Source: Micromonospora carbonacea
GTDB lineage: Bacteria; Actinomycetota; Actinomycetes; Mycobacteriales; Micromonosporaceae
NCBI RefSeq assembly: GCF_014205165.1
Contig: NZ_JACHMZ010000001.1
Span: forward strand, 5,376,501 to 5,440,500
Reading direction: 5' to 3'
Length of the DNA: 64,000 bases
The position numbers and the translations under genes were made by a program. Of this stretch, positions 23,525-31,432 are shown piece after piece (within the stretch, counting starts at the first letter, position 1; each line of letters begins with the position of its first letter). The notes under the pieces are model-generated. The model made no database searches. It was not told the DNA's origin and worked only from the letters and a program-made list of their open reading frames with translations.

Positions 23525-23971
23525 ATGTCACGACCGATCTTCGGCACCGTACGGCTGGCGCTCGGGCTGGTCACCGCGCTGGCGGTGACGCTGGTCGGCG
23601 GCCAACCGGCCACCGCGTCCGGCACCGCCACCACGGCGGCCACCTGGCGGCTGACCGACATCGGGCAGCGCATCTGCATCCCCGCCGGCCAGTCCTGGTG
23701 GACGTACTTCTGGATCACCATCGACGGGCAGTGGTCGACGCCGATCGAGGTCGGCGCGCGGAACCTGCCCGCCGGCACCACCACGAGCCTGCCGCAGGCC
23801 CCGATCCCGCCCGGGTCGAGCAACGGCAACACCGCGCTCACCCTGATCGCGATGACCCTGCCGCCGCTCTCCTACGGGGTCTACCAGCCGGAGCTGACGG
23901 CGTCGGACGGGGTGCAGACGCAGAGCGTCCCCGTCACGATCAAGGTCCAGGAGAGCTGGGGCTGCGCCTGA
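23525..23971 (+). CDS. Secreted protein, possibly DUF5980
   Basis: 148 residues. Signal peptide (residues 1-~32, LALGLVTALAVTLVGG then ATASG). The mature ~115 residues begin TWRLTDIGQRICIPAG and end in an Ig-like strand pattern VPVTIKVQESWGCA, with two Cys (RICIP and WGCA) that probably pair. The layout resembles the streptomycete DUF5980 family, as far as I remember it. ATG at 23525 has GGGAGG seven bases upstream. No catalytic motif; function unknown. Downstream of the tRNA on the same strand with 210 bp between, where I see no signal. Confidence 0.75.
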   Translation: MSRPIFGTVRLALGLVTALAVTLVGGQPATASGTATTAATWRLTDIGQRICIPAGQSWWTYFWITIDGQWSTPIEVGARNLPAGTTTSLPQAPIPPGSSNGNTALTLIAMTLPPLSYGVYQPELTASDGVQTQSVPVTIKVQESWGCA

Positions 23972-24086
23972 GCCCGGCCGGGGCCGACTCCCGCCGGGCC
24001 GACGGGGGTCGCGGGCGGCCGGCACCCGCTGTTGCGCCGGTCACGATCGGGCGTCCCCCGGGCGGCGGCGGGGCCAGGATGACGGG

Positions 24087-24638
24087 GTGAGCCTGCGCTT
24101 CGTCCTCGACCCCGACCCCACCGCCGAGCTGCGCGGACGGATCGTCGACCTGTGGGTGGACGTCACCAACGCCGGCGGCGCGGTCGGCTTCGTGCCGCCG
24201 GTCACCGCGGCCGACGTCCGCCCCGTCGCCGAGGCGACGTTCGCCGGCATCGTCGACGGCCCGGACCGGCTGCTCGTCGGCTACGACGGCGACCGCCCGC
24301 TGGCCGTGCTGGTCTTCGCCGACAACCGGTTCGACCTCAAGGCGCACTGGTGCGTGCTGAAGCGGGTGATGGTGCACCCGGGCACGCAGGGCCTGGGATA
24401 CGGCTCGGCGCTGATGCGGGAGGCCGAACGGCTCGGCCGGAAGCTGGGCCGCCAGGCGCTGCACGTGACGGTGCGGGGCGGGCTGGGGCTGGAACGCTTC
24501 TACGCGCGGCTCGGCTACCGGGAGGTGGGCCGGCTGCCCGGCGCGCTGCGGGTCGCCCCGGGCGACGACCGCGACGAGATCCTCATGTGGCTCGACCTCA
24601 CCGCCGGCAGCCCCGATGCCGAGCAGGCGTCGCGGTAG
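24087..24638 (+). CDS. GNAT family N-acetyltransferase
   Basis: 183 residues. Acetyl-CoA site VHPGTQGLGYGSALMREAERL (quoted by its core, QGLGYG) near residue 105, and GLERFYARLGYREVG for the final strand and helix. FADNRFDLKAHWCVLKRVMV is the central strand. Substrate unknown. CAGGAT lies six bases before the GTG start, so it may be leaderless with a weak -10; no ribosome-binding site is visible. Confidence 0.85.
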   Translation: MSLRFVLDPDPTAELRGRIVDLWVDVTNAGGAVGFVPPVTAADVRPVAEATFAGIVDGPDRLLVGYDGDRPLAVLVFADNRFDLKAHWCVLKRVMVHPGTQGLGYGSALMREAERLGRKLGRQALHVTVRGGLGLERFYARLGYREVGRLPGALRVAPGDDRDEILMWLDLTAGSPDAEQASR

Positions 24639-24742
24639 TCCGATCAATGGCCGGTTGCGGTGCGATCGCGTCGGCGTGTCGGGTAGCGGAGCCGGCCACA
24701 CATCCCGCCCCGGCCAGGTGGGGACGCCGACGAGGCTCCGGG

Positions 24743-25780
24743 TCAGTTGCGGCAGCCGGCGGCGGGCGCTTCGGCGGCGAGCGGCACGACGGGCGTGTCC
24801 GGGGCCGACGGGCCGGCTGAGGCCGGGGCGGCCGACGGGGACGGGCGGGGCGACGTCGCGCGGGGCGACGGCGAGGCGCTGGGCCGGGGCGACGCGGAGC
24901 GCGTGGCCGGTCGGCCACCGCCGGCCGTCGCGCCGCCGTACATCCTGACCGTGCCGCGCTGGACCTGCCCGGGCGTCAGCCGGACGCCACCGGCGGTGAC
25001 GCGGTGGCCGTAGACGTCGGTGACCCGGATCGAGAACGGGCCGGGGCCGACGCCGGACTCGACCAGCCAGTAGTTGTAGTCCTGCCGGTCGGCGGCGCGC
25101 CACCCGCCCGAGTCGCCCTGCCGCACCTCCACGGCGCGCAGCGGGTTGCCGTGGTCGGCGACCAGCACGGCGAACCAGTACCGCGAAGCGCCCTCCTTGA
25201 TCCGGAACGCGAGCGGGCCGGGCAACGGCGGGTCGACCACCGCGCGGTAGCTGACGGAGACGACGCCCTGCACCGGGTCGGCGATCCGCGCGAACGCCTC
25301 GCGGGAGAGGTCCAGGTGGCCGGGCGCGCACTCGGGGCACTGGTCCATGACGAGGACCCGGACGGTGCCCTTCGGGCCCGTCACGTCGAGGTGGCCGCCG
25401 CAGGCCGCGCCGGCCGCGTACTCCGACGGGCCGAGCGCCACGTAGAGCCGGTTCGCCGGGGCGCTCGGGTAGGAGCAGTTGCCGCCCGCGCCCTTCGAGT
25501 CGTAGAACGTCGCCTTGCCCTTGTGGACGGCCCCACCGACCGGCGGCGCGGCGGCACCGGGCGCGGCGGCCGGCGCGGCGAGGGGGCCGGCGGCACGGGG
25601 CGGGGCGGCGCAGGCGGGGGTGGCCCCGGCGCGCAGGGCGAGGGTCAGGCCGAGGACGCCCGCGAGGACGGCCACCCCGCCGGCGGCGAGCCAGCGGGAC
25701 CGGCCGGGGCCCGGGGCGCGGCGGCGGCCGGGGCCGCCGGCGGGTTGGGGGGCGTCCGGGGGCGCGCTCGCGTCGGTCAC
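24743..25780 (-). CDS. Bacterial expansin (EXLX1-like), membrane-anchored with Pro/Ser tail
   Basis: 345 residues: cytosolic Pro/Arg-rich N-terminus, one hydrophobic segment (~residues 31-50), an Ala/Pro linker, then domain D1 (double-psi barrel) starting GKATFYDSKGAGGNCSYP with the conserved Thr/Tyr/Asp pocket and MDQCPECAPGHLDLS, and domain D2 (CBM63) from AFRIKEGASRYWFAV to VRLTPGQVQRG with surface Trp/Tyr (GGWRAADRQDYNYW). The last ~60 residues are a Pro/Ser/Thr-rich tail. Expansins loosen cellulose or peptidoglycan-polysaccharide networks without hydrolysis. Both domains are complete. In a soil or plant actinomycete it may act on plant cell walls or on its own EPS. Confidence 0.9.
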   Translation of the reverse strand: MTDASAPPDAPQPAGGPGRRRAPGPGRSRWLAAGGVAVLAGVLGLTLALRAGATPACAAPPRAAGPLAAPAAAPGAAAPPVGGAVHKGKATFYDSKGAGGNCSYPSAPANRLYVALGPSEYAAGAACGGHLDVTGPKGTVRVLVMDQCPECAPGHLDLSREAFARIADPVQGVVSVSYRAVVDPPLPGPLAFRIKEGASRYWFAVLVADHGNPLRAVEVRQGDSGGWRAADRQDYNYWLVESGVGPGPFSIRVTDVYGHRVTAGGVRLTPGQVQRGTVRMYGGATAGGGRPATRSASPRPSASPSPRATSPRPSPSAAPASAGPSAPDTPVVPLAAEAPAAGCRN

Positions 25781-25849
25781 GCCGGTCGATGCTGCCGGAC
25801 CCCCGGCGTCGGGGACAAGCCGGCTAAGCCAAAGCTAAGACGCCGGGCG

Positions 25850-26683
25850 TCACCAGGCGACGCCGATGCCGTCGCCCGGATACCAGTGCCGGGCCGGGGT
25901 CTCCCGGTACGCGAGGAACCGCCGGCCGGTGCGTTCGGCGTGCTCGGCGAGGACGTTCGTGGCGGTGACGTTGTCGGTGAGCAGCAGCGCGCCGGGGGCG
26001 AGCTTCGGCTCGACGGCGTCGAACTCGCGCCTCTCGTGGGCGCGGCTGTGGTCGCTGTCGTGCAGGAAGAGGTCGACGGGCCGGTCGAGCGCGCCGATCG
26101 AGGCGACGGAGTCCCCGACCACCAGGTCGACGACCCCGGACCAGGGCGCGGCACGGGCCAGGTAGCCGGCCTCGGGGTTGATGTCCAGCGAGGTGACCCG
26201 GCCGGGGTGGCCCTCGGCGGCGTTGCGCAGCAGGGCCGCCGCCAGCACGCAGCTGCCCAGCCCCTTGTCGACGCCGGTCTCGACCACGTGCGCGGGGCGG
26301 GTGGCGCGGACCATCGCGTACCAGCCGATCCGGCGGGCGTAGCGGACCTGGCGGTCGGCCAGGCCCCGGCGGGCCGCCCCGGCGGTGGCCCGCTCGATGT
26401 GCCGGCGCAGCTCGTCGTCGCCCTCGATCTCGGCGAACCAGCCGCGCACGCGGGCCACCGGCACGTCGCAGACGACGCTGACGAACCAGGACAGGTGGTG
26501 CCGGCTCAGCCCGGTCAGCTCGTACGTGTAGTTGTGGTGCTCCCGGGAGGTGACCAGCCAGCGGGCGGAGACGCGCAGCACCCTGGCGTCGTGCCGGGCC
26601 ACCCGGGCGAGCCGCTTGGGGAAGGCGGCGACCGGGGCGAGCCGGGTGCGGGCGATGGCCCGCCGGAGCTTCGTTGCGTCCAC
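25850..26683 (-). CDS. Class I SAM-dependent methyltransferase
   Basis: 277 residues. The Rossmann motif I is VVETGVDKGLGSCVLAAAL near residue 140, followed by VTSLDINPEAGYLA (motif II acidic) and LFLHDSDHSRAHERREFD, a pattern typical of the Methyltransf_24 family that acts on sugars or lipids. The N-terminal ~110 residues are helical and basic. The ATG start at 26683 has no strong ribosome-binding site. Divergent from the LCP gene at 26799. Target unknown; near cell-envelope genes, so an envelope glycan or lipid is plausible. Confidence 0.8.
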   Translation of the reverse strand: MDATKLRRAIARTRLAPVAAFPKRLARVARHDARVLRVSARWLVTSREHHNYTYELTGLSRHHLSWFVSVVCDVPVARVRGWFAEIEGDDELRRHIERATAGAARRGLADRQVRYARRIGWYAMVRATRPAHVVETGVDKGLGSCVLAAALLRNAAEGHPGRVTSLDINPEAGYLARAAPWSGVVDLVVGDSVASIGALDRPVDLFLHDSDHSRAHERREFDAVEPKLAPGALLLTDNVTATNVLAEHAERTGRRFLAYRETPARHWYPGDGIGVAW

Positions 26684-26785
26684 GGGAGGGTTCTACCAGG
26701 TCCAGGGAAACGACGGGTGGCGAACTTCACCGTCGCCCGGCCCTGGACCGACCGGAACGGGCACGTGCGGGGCGCGGCGCGTCGA

Positions 26786-26791
26786 TAGCAT
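26786..26791 (+). promoter_or_regulatory. Leaderless-type -10 for LCP gene
   Basis: TAGCAT, seven bases, then the ATG at 26799, with no ribosome-binding site. Confidence 0.5.
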
Positions 26792-26798
26792 CGCCGCC

Positions 26799-27866
26799 AT
26801 GTCCCGTCCCGAGCAGGCCGCCGCACCGACCCCGGGCGACCCGTCCGGCCCGCCCGCCGCAGCGTCCACGCCGTCGGGCGTCGGGGCGCGCCCGAAGCGC
26901 CGCCGGTGGGGGCGGATCGCCCTGGTGGCGCTGCTCGCCGTGGTGCTGCTCGGCGCGGGCGGCGCGGTCGCCGGGGCGCTGTGGCTGCGGTCGGTGGAGC
27001 GGGGCGTCGACCGGGTCGACGCGTTCGCCGAGGTGCCGGAGCAGGAGCGGCCGGCGACGGTGGCCCGGGGCGCGCTGAACGTCATGGTCCTGGGCAGCGA
27101 CTCGCGGGACCCGGACGGCACCCAGGGGTCGCGCACCGACACGATCATCGTGGCGCACCTGCCGAAGGACCGGTCGAGCGCCGAGCTGATCTCGATCCCC
27201 CGGGACACCTGGGTCCCGGTCCCCCGCTCGGCGGACGGCCGGCACGGCGGCCGCGAGGCGAAGATCAACGCCGCGTACGCCTGGGGCGGGGTGCCGCTGA
27301 TGGTGCGGACGGTGGAGCAGTTCACCGGCGTCCGCATCGACCACGTGGTGCTCGTCGACTTCGCGGGGTTCCGGGAGATCATCGACGCCCTCGGCGGGGT
27401 CGAGATCACCTCGGAGAAGACGTTCACCTCGATCCACCCGCCGTTCCGCACCTTCCGGCAGGGGCCGCAGCTCATGGACGGCGAGACGGCGCTGGACTAC
27501 GCCCGGCAGCGCAAGCAGTTCGCCGACGGCGACTTCGCCCGGATCCGGCACCAGCAGCAGGTCATCAAGGCGATCCTCGACCGGGCCGCGTCCGGCGGCA
27601 TCCTCGCCAACCCCGGCCGGCTCAACGCGTTCGTGCGGGCCACCTCCGACTCGGTCTCCGTCGACCGGGGCATGTCGCTGCTGGACATGGCGACCCAGCT
27701 GCGCGGGCTGCGCGGCGGCAACCTGTTCTTCTTCACCTCGCCCAGCCGGGGCACGGGCACCGTCGGCAGCGAGAGCGTCGTCTTCGCCGACGACCGCCGG
27801 GCGCGCACCCTCTACGACGCCGTCCGCCGCGACGCCGTCAAGGAGATCGTCGCCGCCGGCTCGTGA
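26799..27866 (+). CDS. LytR-CpsA-Psr (LCP) family cell-wall glycopolymer ligase
   Basis: 355 residues. Pro-rich cytosolic N-terminus, one span (~residues 47-68), then an LCP catalytic domain: NVMVLGSDSRD, GSRTDTIIVAHL, ISIPRDTWVPVP (the conserved Arg-Asp), KINAAYAWGG, and YARQRKQFADGDFARIRHQQ shown by its edges, the last Arg-rich motif. LCP proteins move polyprenyl-phosphate-linked glycopolymers onto peptidoglycan outside the cell. A Wzx/Wzy system 4 kb downstream makes it a candidate to attach that polymer, by inference. No C-terminal LytR extension is present. Confidence 0.92.
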   Translation: MSRPEQAAAPTPGDPSGPPAAASTPSGVGARPKRRRWGRIALVALLAVVLLGAGGAVAGALWLRSVERGVDRVDAFAEVPEQERPATVARGALNVMVLGSDSRDPDGTQGSRTDTIIVAHLPKDRSSAELISIPRDTWVPVPRSADGRHGGREAKINAAYAWGGVPLMVRTVEQFTGVRIDHVVLVDFAGFREIIDALGGVEITSEKTFTSIHPPFRTFRQGPQLMDGETALDYARQRKQFADGDFARIRHQQQVIKAILDRAASGGILANPGRLNAFVRATSDSVSVDRGMSLLDMATQLRGLRGGNLFFFTSPSRGTGTVGSESVVFADDRRARTLYDAVRRDAVKEIVAAGS

Positions 27867-27962
27867 CCGCACCGACGGAGAGGGTGGACCGGCCGGAAAA
27901 GGTGGGGCTGGGCCTACCTGTGGAGTGGACCCAGCCGGCTGGGCCGGCCGCAGCCGCCGCCC

Positions 27963-27968
27963 TAGCGT
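27963..27968 (+). promoter_or_regulatory. Leaderless-type -10 for histidine kinase gene
   Basis: TAGCGT, six bases (GACGGC), then ATG at 27975, without a ribosome-binding site. Confidence 0.55.
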
Positions 27969-27974
27969 GACGGC

Positions 27975-29285
27975 ATGACGACGAACCGACCCCTGCACCT
28001 GGCGGCGGCGCTACGCCGCCCCGGATACCTGATCTCCTGGTGGCCCTGGCGGGCCCTGGCCTACGCCGGCACGACCGTCCCGGTCGCCGGGGCGCTGGCC
28101 CTCGGCCTCGGGGTCGTCGTGGCCCCGGCGGTGGCGGTGCTCAACGCGGCCCGCCAGGGCCGCCCGGTCGAGCTGCCCGTCGTCGTCTTCCTCGCCGTGG
28201 CGGGGCTGGCCCTGGCGGCCGTGGCCCCGCTGGTGAGCGCCCCGGTGGCCGGGTTCGAGCGGTGGCGTCTCGGCGTGGTCGACTCCCGCCCGCTGCCCGC
28301 CCGGCGGCCGTTCTCCGGCGACGTCGTGGGCAGCCTGGCCGCCCGGTACACCGACGCCGCCGCCTGGCGGGAGGTGGCGTACGCCTGCTGGCTGGGCACG
28401 GTGGTGCCGGTGGCGTACTGGACGTTCGCCGTGCTGGCCCTGCTCGACCTCACCCTCCTGGCGAGCCCCTGGTTGGTCGACGGCACGGACGACGTGATCG
28501 TGATGTGGACGACGGTCGACACGCCCCGCGAGGCGGCGCCGTACGCGGTCGGGGCCGCCCTGGTCCTGCCCGTGCTCTGGTACCTGGCCGGGCTGCTCGT
28601 CGCCGGCCAGGCCACGGTCGCCCGCCGGCTGCTCGCCGGCCCGCCCGCCGAGCCGGCGGCGCTGCGCGAGGTCACCCGCTCCCGGGCCCGCCTCGTCGAC
28701 GCGTACGAGGCGGAACGCCGCCGCATCGAACGCGACGTGCACGACGGCGCGCAGCCCCGGCTGACCAGCCTCACCGTCCAGCTCGGACTGGCCCGGCTCG
28801 ACGTGCCCGACGACTCGCCGGCCGCCCGGCCGCTGGCGGTGGCGCACGAGCAGGCCAAGGAGCTGATGGTCACGCTGCGGCAGATCGCCCAGGGCATCCG
28901 CCCGCAGCAGCTCACCGAGCTCGGCCTGGCCGGCGCCGCCCGGCAACTGGCCGGCGAGGCCGCCATCGGAGTGGAGGTGCGCGCCGACCTGCCCCGGCCG
29001 GTCCCGGAGCCGGTCGAGACCACCGCCTACTACGTGGTGTCCGAGGCGCTGGCCAACGTCGCCTCGCACGCCGACGCGGCCCGCGCCGAGGTGCGGCTCA
29101 CCCAGACCGACCGCCACCTCGTCGTCGAGGTCGAGGACGACGGCCGGGGCGGCGCGGACCCGGCCCGGGGCACCGGGCTGACCGGCCTCGCCGACCGGGT
29201 CGCGGCGGCGGACGGGCGGCTGCTGCTGGCCAGCCCGGCCGGCGGCCCCACCCTGCTCCGGGTGGAGCTGCCGTGCCGCCCATGA
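27975..29285 (+). CDS. Sensor histidine kinase, NarL/DesK type
   Basis: 436 residues. Four or more hydrophobic segments in the first ~220 residues form a membrane sensor with two extracytoplasmic loops. The HisKA_3 box is ERRRIERDVHDGAQPRLTSL (phospho-acceptor His in VHDGA) near residue 255. The ATPase domain has VVSEALANVASHADA (N box), VEVEDDGRGGADP (G1) and GTGLTGLADRVAAADG (G2). The stop overlaps the start of the response regulator (ATGA). The signal is unknown. Confidence 0.92.
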   Translation: MTTNRPLHLAAALRRPGYLISWWPWRALAYAGTTVPVAGALALGLGVVVAPAVAVLNAARQGRPVELPVVVFLAVAGLALAAVAPLVSAPVAGFERWRLGVVDSRPLPARRPFSGDVVGSLAARYTDAAAWREVAYACWLGTVVPVAYWTFAVLALLDLTLLASPWLVDGTDDVIVMWTTVDTPREAAPYAVGAALVLPVLWYLAGLLVAGQATVARRLLAGPPAEPAALREVTRSRARLVDAYEAERRRIERDVHDGAQPRLTSLTVQLGLARLDVPDDSPAARPLAVAHEQAKELMVTLRQIAQGIRPQQLTELGLAGAARQLAGEAAIGVEVRADLPRPVPEPVETTAYYVVSEALANVASHADAARAEVRLTQTDRHLVVEVEDDGRGGADPARGTGLTGLADRVAAADGRLLLASPAGGPTLLRVELPCRP

Positions 29286-29935
29286 CCCGCGTCGTGCTCG
29301 CCGAGGACGAGGTCCTGCTCCGGGAGGGCCTCGTCGCCCTGCTGGGCCGGTTCGGCTTCGAGGTGGTCGCCGCCGTCGGCTCCGCGCCGGCCCTGCGGGA
29401 CGCGGTCGAGGCGCACCGGCCGGACCTGCTCGTCACCGACATCCGGATGCCGCCGCGCCACCGCGACGACGGGCTGCGCGAAGCGGTCGCCCTCCGGGGC
29501 GGCCGTCCCGGGCTCGCCGTCGTGGTGCTCAGCCAGTACGTGCAGTCCGAGTACGCGTCGGCGCTGCTCGACAGCGGCGACGGCCGGCGGGTCGGTTACC
29601 TGCTCAAGGACCGGGTGGCCGACGTCGCCGAGTTCGCCGGGACGCTGCGCCGGGTCGTCGACGGCGGCACCGCCATCGACCCCGACGTGGTCCGGCACCT
29701 GCTGCACCGCCCGCGCGACCCGCTGGCCGCCCTGACCGCCCGGGAACGCACGGTCCTCGCGCTGGTCGCCGAGGGCCACTCCAACGCGGCGATCGCCGCG
29801 CGGCTGCACGTCACCGAGGCGGCGGTCGGCAAGCACGTCGGCAACATCCTGGCCAAGCTCGACCTGCCGCCCAGCGACGACACCAACCGCCGGGTGCTGG
29901 CCGTCCTGGCCTTCCTGCGCGGCACCCCGTCCTGA
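29282..29935 (+). CDS. NarL-family response regulator (REC + LuxR HTH)
   Basis: 217 residues. Receiver domain with acidic pair LAEDE, phosphorylated Asp in VTDIRMPP (about residue 55), Ser/Thr in VVVLSQYV and Lys in YLLKDRV. The LuxR HTH runs LTARERTVLALVAEGHSNAAIA through VGKHVGNILAKL. Cotranscribed and translationally coupled with the kinase. Lys-Asp-Arg after the receiver and the 'HRDDGL' insertion are typical of this actinobacterial subfamily. Confidence 0.93.
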   Translation: MTRVVLAEDEVLLREGLVALLGRFGFEVVAAVGSAPALRDAVEAHRPDLLVTDIRMPPRHRDDGLREAVALRGGRPGLAVVVLSQYVQSEYASALLDSGDGRRVGYLLKDRVADVAEFAGTLRRVVDGGTAIDPDVVRHLLHRPRDPLAALTARERTVLALVAEGHSNAAIAARLHVTEAAVGKHVGNILAKLDLPPSDDTNRRVLAVLAFLRGTPS

Positions 29936-29985
29936 CCGGCTCCGCCCGGGTCGCGCCGCCGGGGGGCCGGGACCGTCGGCCCCGC

Positions 29986-30177
29986 ACCGTCGGGGTCGGC
30001 TTCGACACCCTCCAGCTCAGTGTGGCCGCCCCGCCCACCGCCGCCGGGCACGCCCTGCGCGTCGCCGCCGAGCACCTCGCCTTCTGCCCCGACAACGTCC
30101 GGCAGGGCAGCGGCTCGCTGGCCGCGTACGCGGAGGAGATCCGGGGCAGGCAGAGCTGGTCGTTCTGGTGGGACTGA
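29986..30177 (+). pseudogene. Remnant of a DUF4253 gene (C-terminal part only)
   Basis: A frame ending TGA at 30175-30177 encodes VGVGFDTLQLSVAAPP followed by AAEHLAFCPDNVRQGSG and RQSWSFWWD. The 'EHxAFCPDN' block and the terminal 'SWSFWWD' are, from memory, diagnostic of the C-terminus of DUF4253 proteins. About 60 residues remain of a domain of roughly 110 or more. No proper start lies upstream: only a GTG at 30022 (51 codons), inside the domain. The frame continues open upstream into the response-regulator gene in another phase without homology. It is best read as a truncated gene left behind next to the two-component system. Confidence 0.65.
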
Positions 30178-30205
30178 CCGCCGGCGGCCCCTCCCCCGGG
30201 GGGCG

Positions 30206-31432
30206 TCAGCCGCCGGTGCGCCGCCGCGCCGCCAGCTCGTCGAGCAGCGCCGCGTGGGCCGGCTTCGGCCGGAAGTCGGCGTCGAAGAGGCAGGCCGCGC
30301 CGAAGCCGACGTGATAGCCGGGGATCCAGCTACGGGCGTCGGTGAACCCCCACACGGTCACCGCCGCGCAGGCCGCCACGTCCAGGCAGGCGCGCAGCAC
30401 GTCCCGGTACACCGCCGCCTGGCGGCGCAGCCCCTCCGCCGTAGCGGGGAGCCGCACCCGCACGTCCAGCTCGGTGACGGCGACGCGCACGCCCAGCGCG
30501 GCGAACCGGCGCAGGTTGCCCCGGACGCCCTCGGGTGGGCGTTCGGCGTCCAGGTGCCCCTGGAAGCCCACCCCGTCGACCGGTACGCCGTCGGCGCGCA
30601 GCCGCCGCACCAGCTCCAGCAGCGCGTCGGCCTTCGCCGTCCGCCCCTCGGTGCCGTACTCGTTGACGAACAGCCTGGCGTCGGGGTCGGCCTGGCGGGC
30701 CCAGCGGAACGCGTCGGCGACGTAGCCGGGGCCGAGCTTGCGCAGCCAGAGGGTGTCGCGCAGGGAGCCGTCCTCGGCGAGCACCTCGTTGACCACGTCC
30801 CAGGCCCACACCCGGCCCCGGTAGTGCGCGACGACGGCGGTCACGTGCCGGCGCAGCACCTCCCGCAGCCGCTGCGCCGGCCAGTCCGGGGAGACCCAGT
30901 CGGGCACGTCGTTGTGCCAGACCAGGGTGTGACCGTAGACGGCCTGGCCGTTGCGGTGGGCCAGGTCGACGATCTGGTCGCCGCCGGCCCACGCGTACAC
31001 GCCGGGCGACGGCTCCAGGTTGCGCCACTTCATCGCGTTCTCGGCGGTGACCGCGTTGAACTCGGCGGCCAGGACGCCCGGGTAGGCGGGGTCGAGGTTC
31101 AGGCCCCTCGGGTCGACGGCCGTGCCGATCAGCGTCCCGGGCGGGGCGAGGCCGCGCAGCGTGCCGGCCGCCGACGGCGTGTAGGCCGGCGCTGCCCGGG
31201 CGGCCCCGTCCGGGTCGCCAGCGCGGCCGGTGCCGACGGCGGCCATGCCGGCGAGCAGCACGGTGGCGACGACCAGCGCCGCCGCCACCAGCAGGCCGGC
31301 GGCGGTGAGCGGGCGCGGCCGAGTCACCGCCGGAACCGGCCGAGGTCGGGTGGGCGCGCCGGCCACGGCCCCGGCGGCGGCGTCGGGGTGGGGCGGCGAC
31401 GCCCGATCGAGGCTCCGGCCGCCGTCACCCAC
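30206..31432 (-). CDS. GH10 endo-beta-1,4-xylanase-like enzyme at the end of the EPS operon
   Basis: 408 residues. Pro/Arg-rich N-terminus, one hydrophobic signal/anchor (~residues 42-66), then a full GH10 barrel: NAVTAENAMKWRNLEPSPG, GHTLVWHNDVPDWV, catalytic acid/base Glu216 in WDVVNEV, FVNEYGTE and nucleophile Glu321 in VAVTELDV, WGFTDARSWIPG. No carbohydrate-binding module. GTG 31432 overlaps the stop of the pyruvyl transferase gene by 8 bp, which ties it to the polysaccharide operon. Biochemically it should cut beta-1,4-xylan-like chains; in this context trimming or clearance of the operon's own polymer is plausible. A later GTG (VTRPRPLTAAG, codon 36) would give a shorter leader. Confidence 0.9.
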   Translation of the reverse strand: MGDGGRSLDRASPPHPDAAAGAVAGAPTRPRPVPAVTRPRPLTAAGLLVAAALVVATVLLAGMAAVGTGRAGDPDGAARAAPAYTPSAAGTLRGLAPPGTLIGTAVDPRGLNLDPAYPGVLAAEFNAVTAENAMKWRNLEPSPGVYAWAGGDQIVDLAHRNGQAVYGHTLVWHNDVPDWVSPDWPAQRLREVLRRHVTAVVAHYRGRVWAWDVVNEVLAEDGSLRDTLWLRKLGPGYVADAFRWARQADPDARLFVNEYGTEGRTAKADALLELVRRLRADGVPVDGVGFQGHLDAERPPEGVRGNLRRFAALGVRVAVTELDVRVRLPATAEGLRRQAAVYRDVLRACLDVAACAAVTVWGFTDARSWIPGYHVGFGAACLFDADFRPKPAHAALLDELAARRRTGG

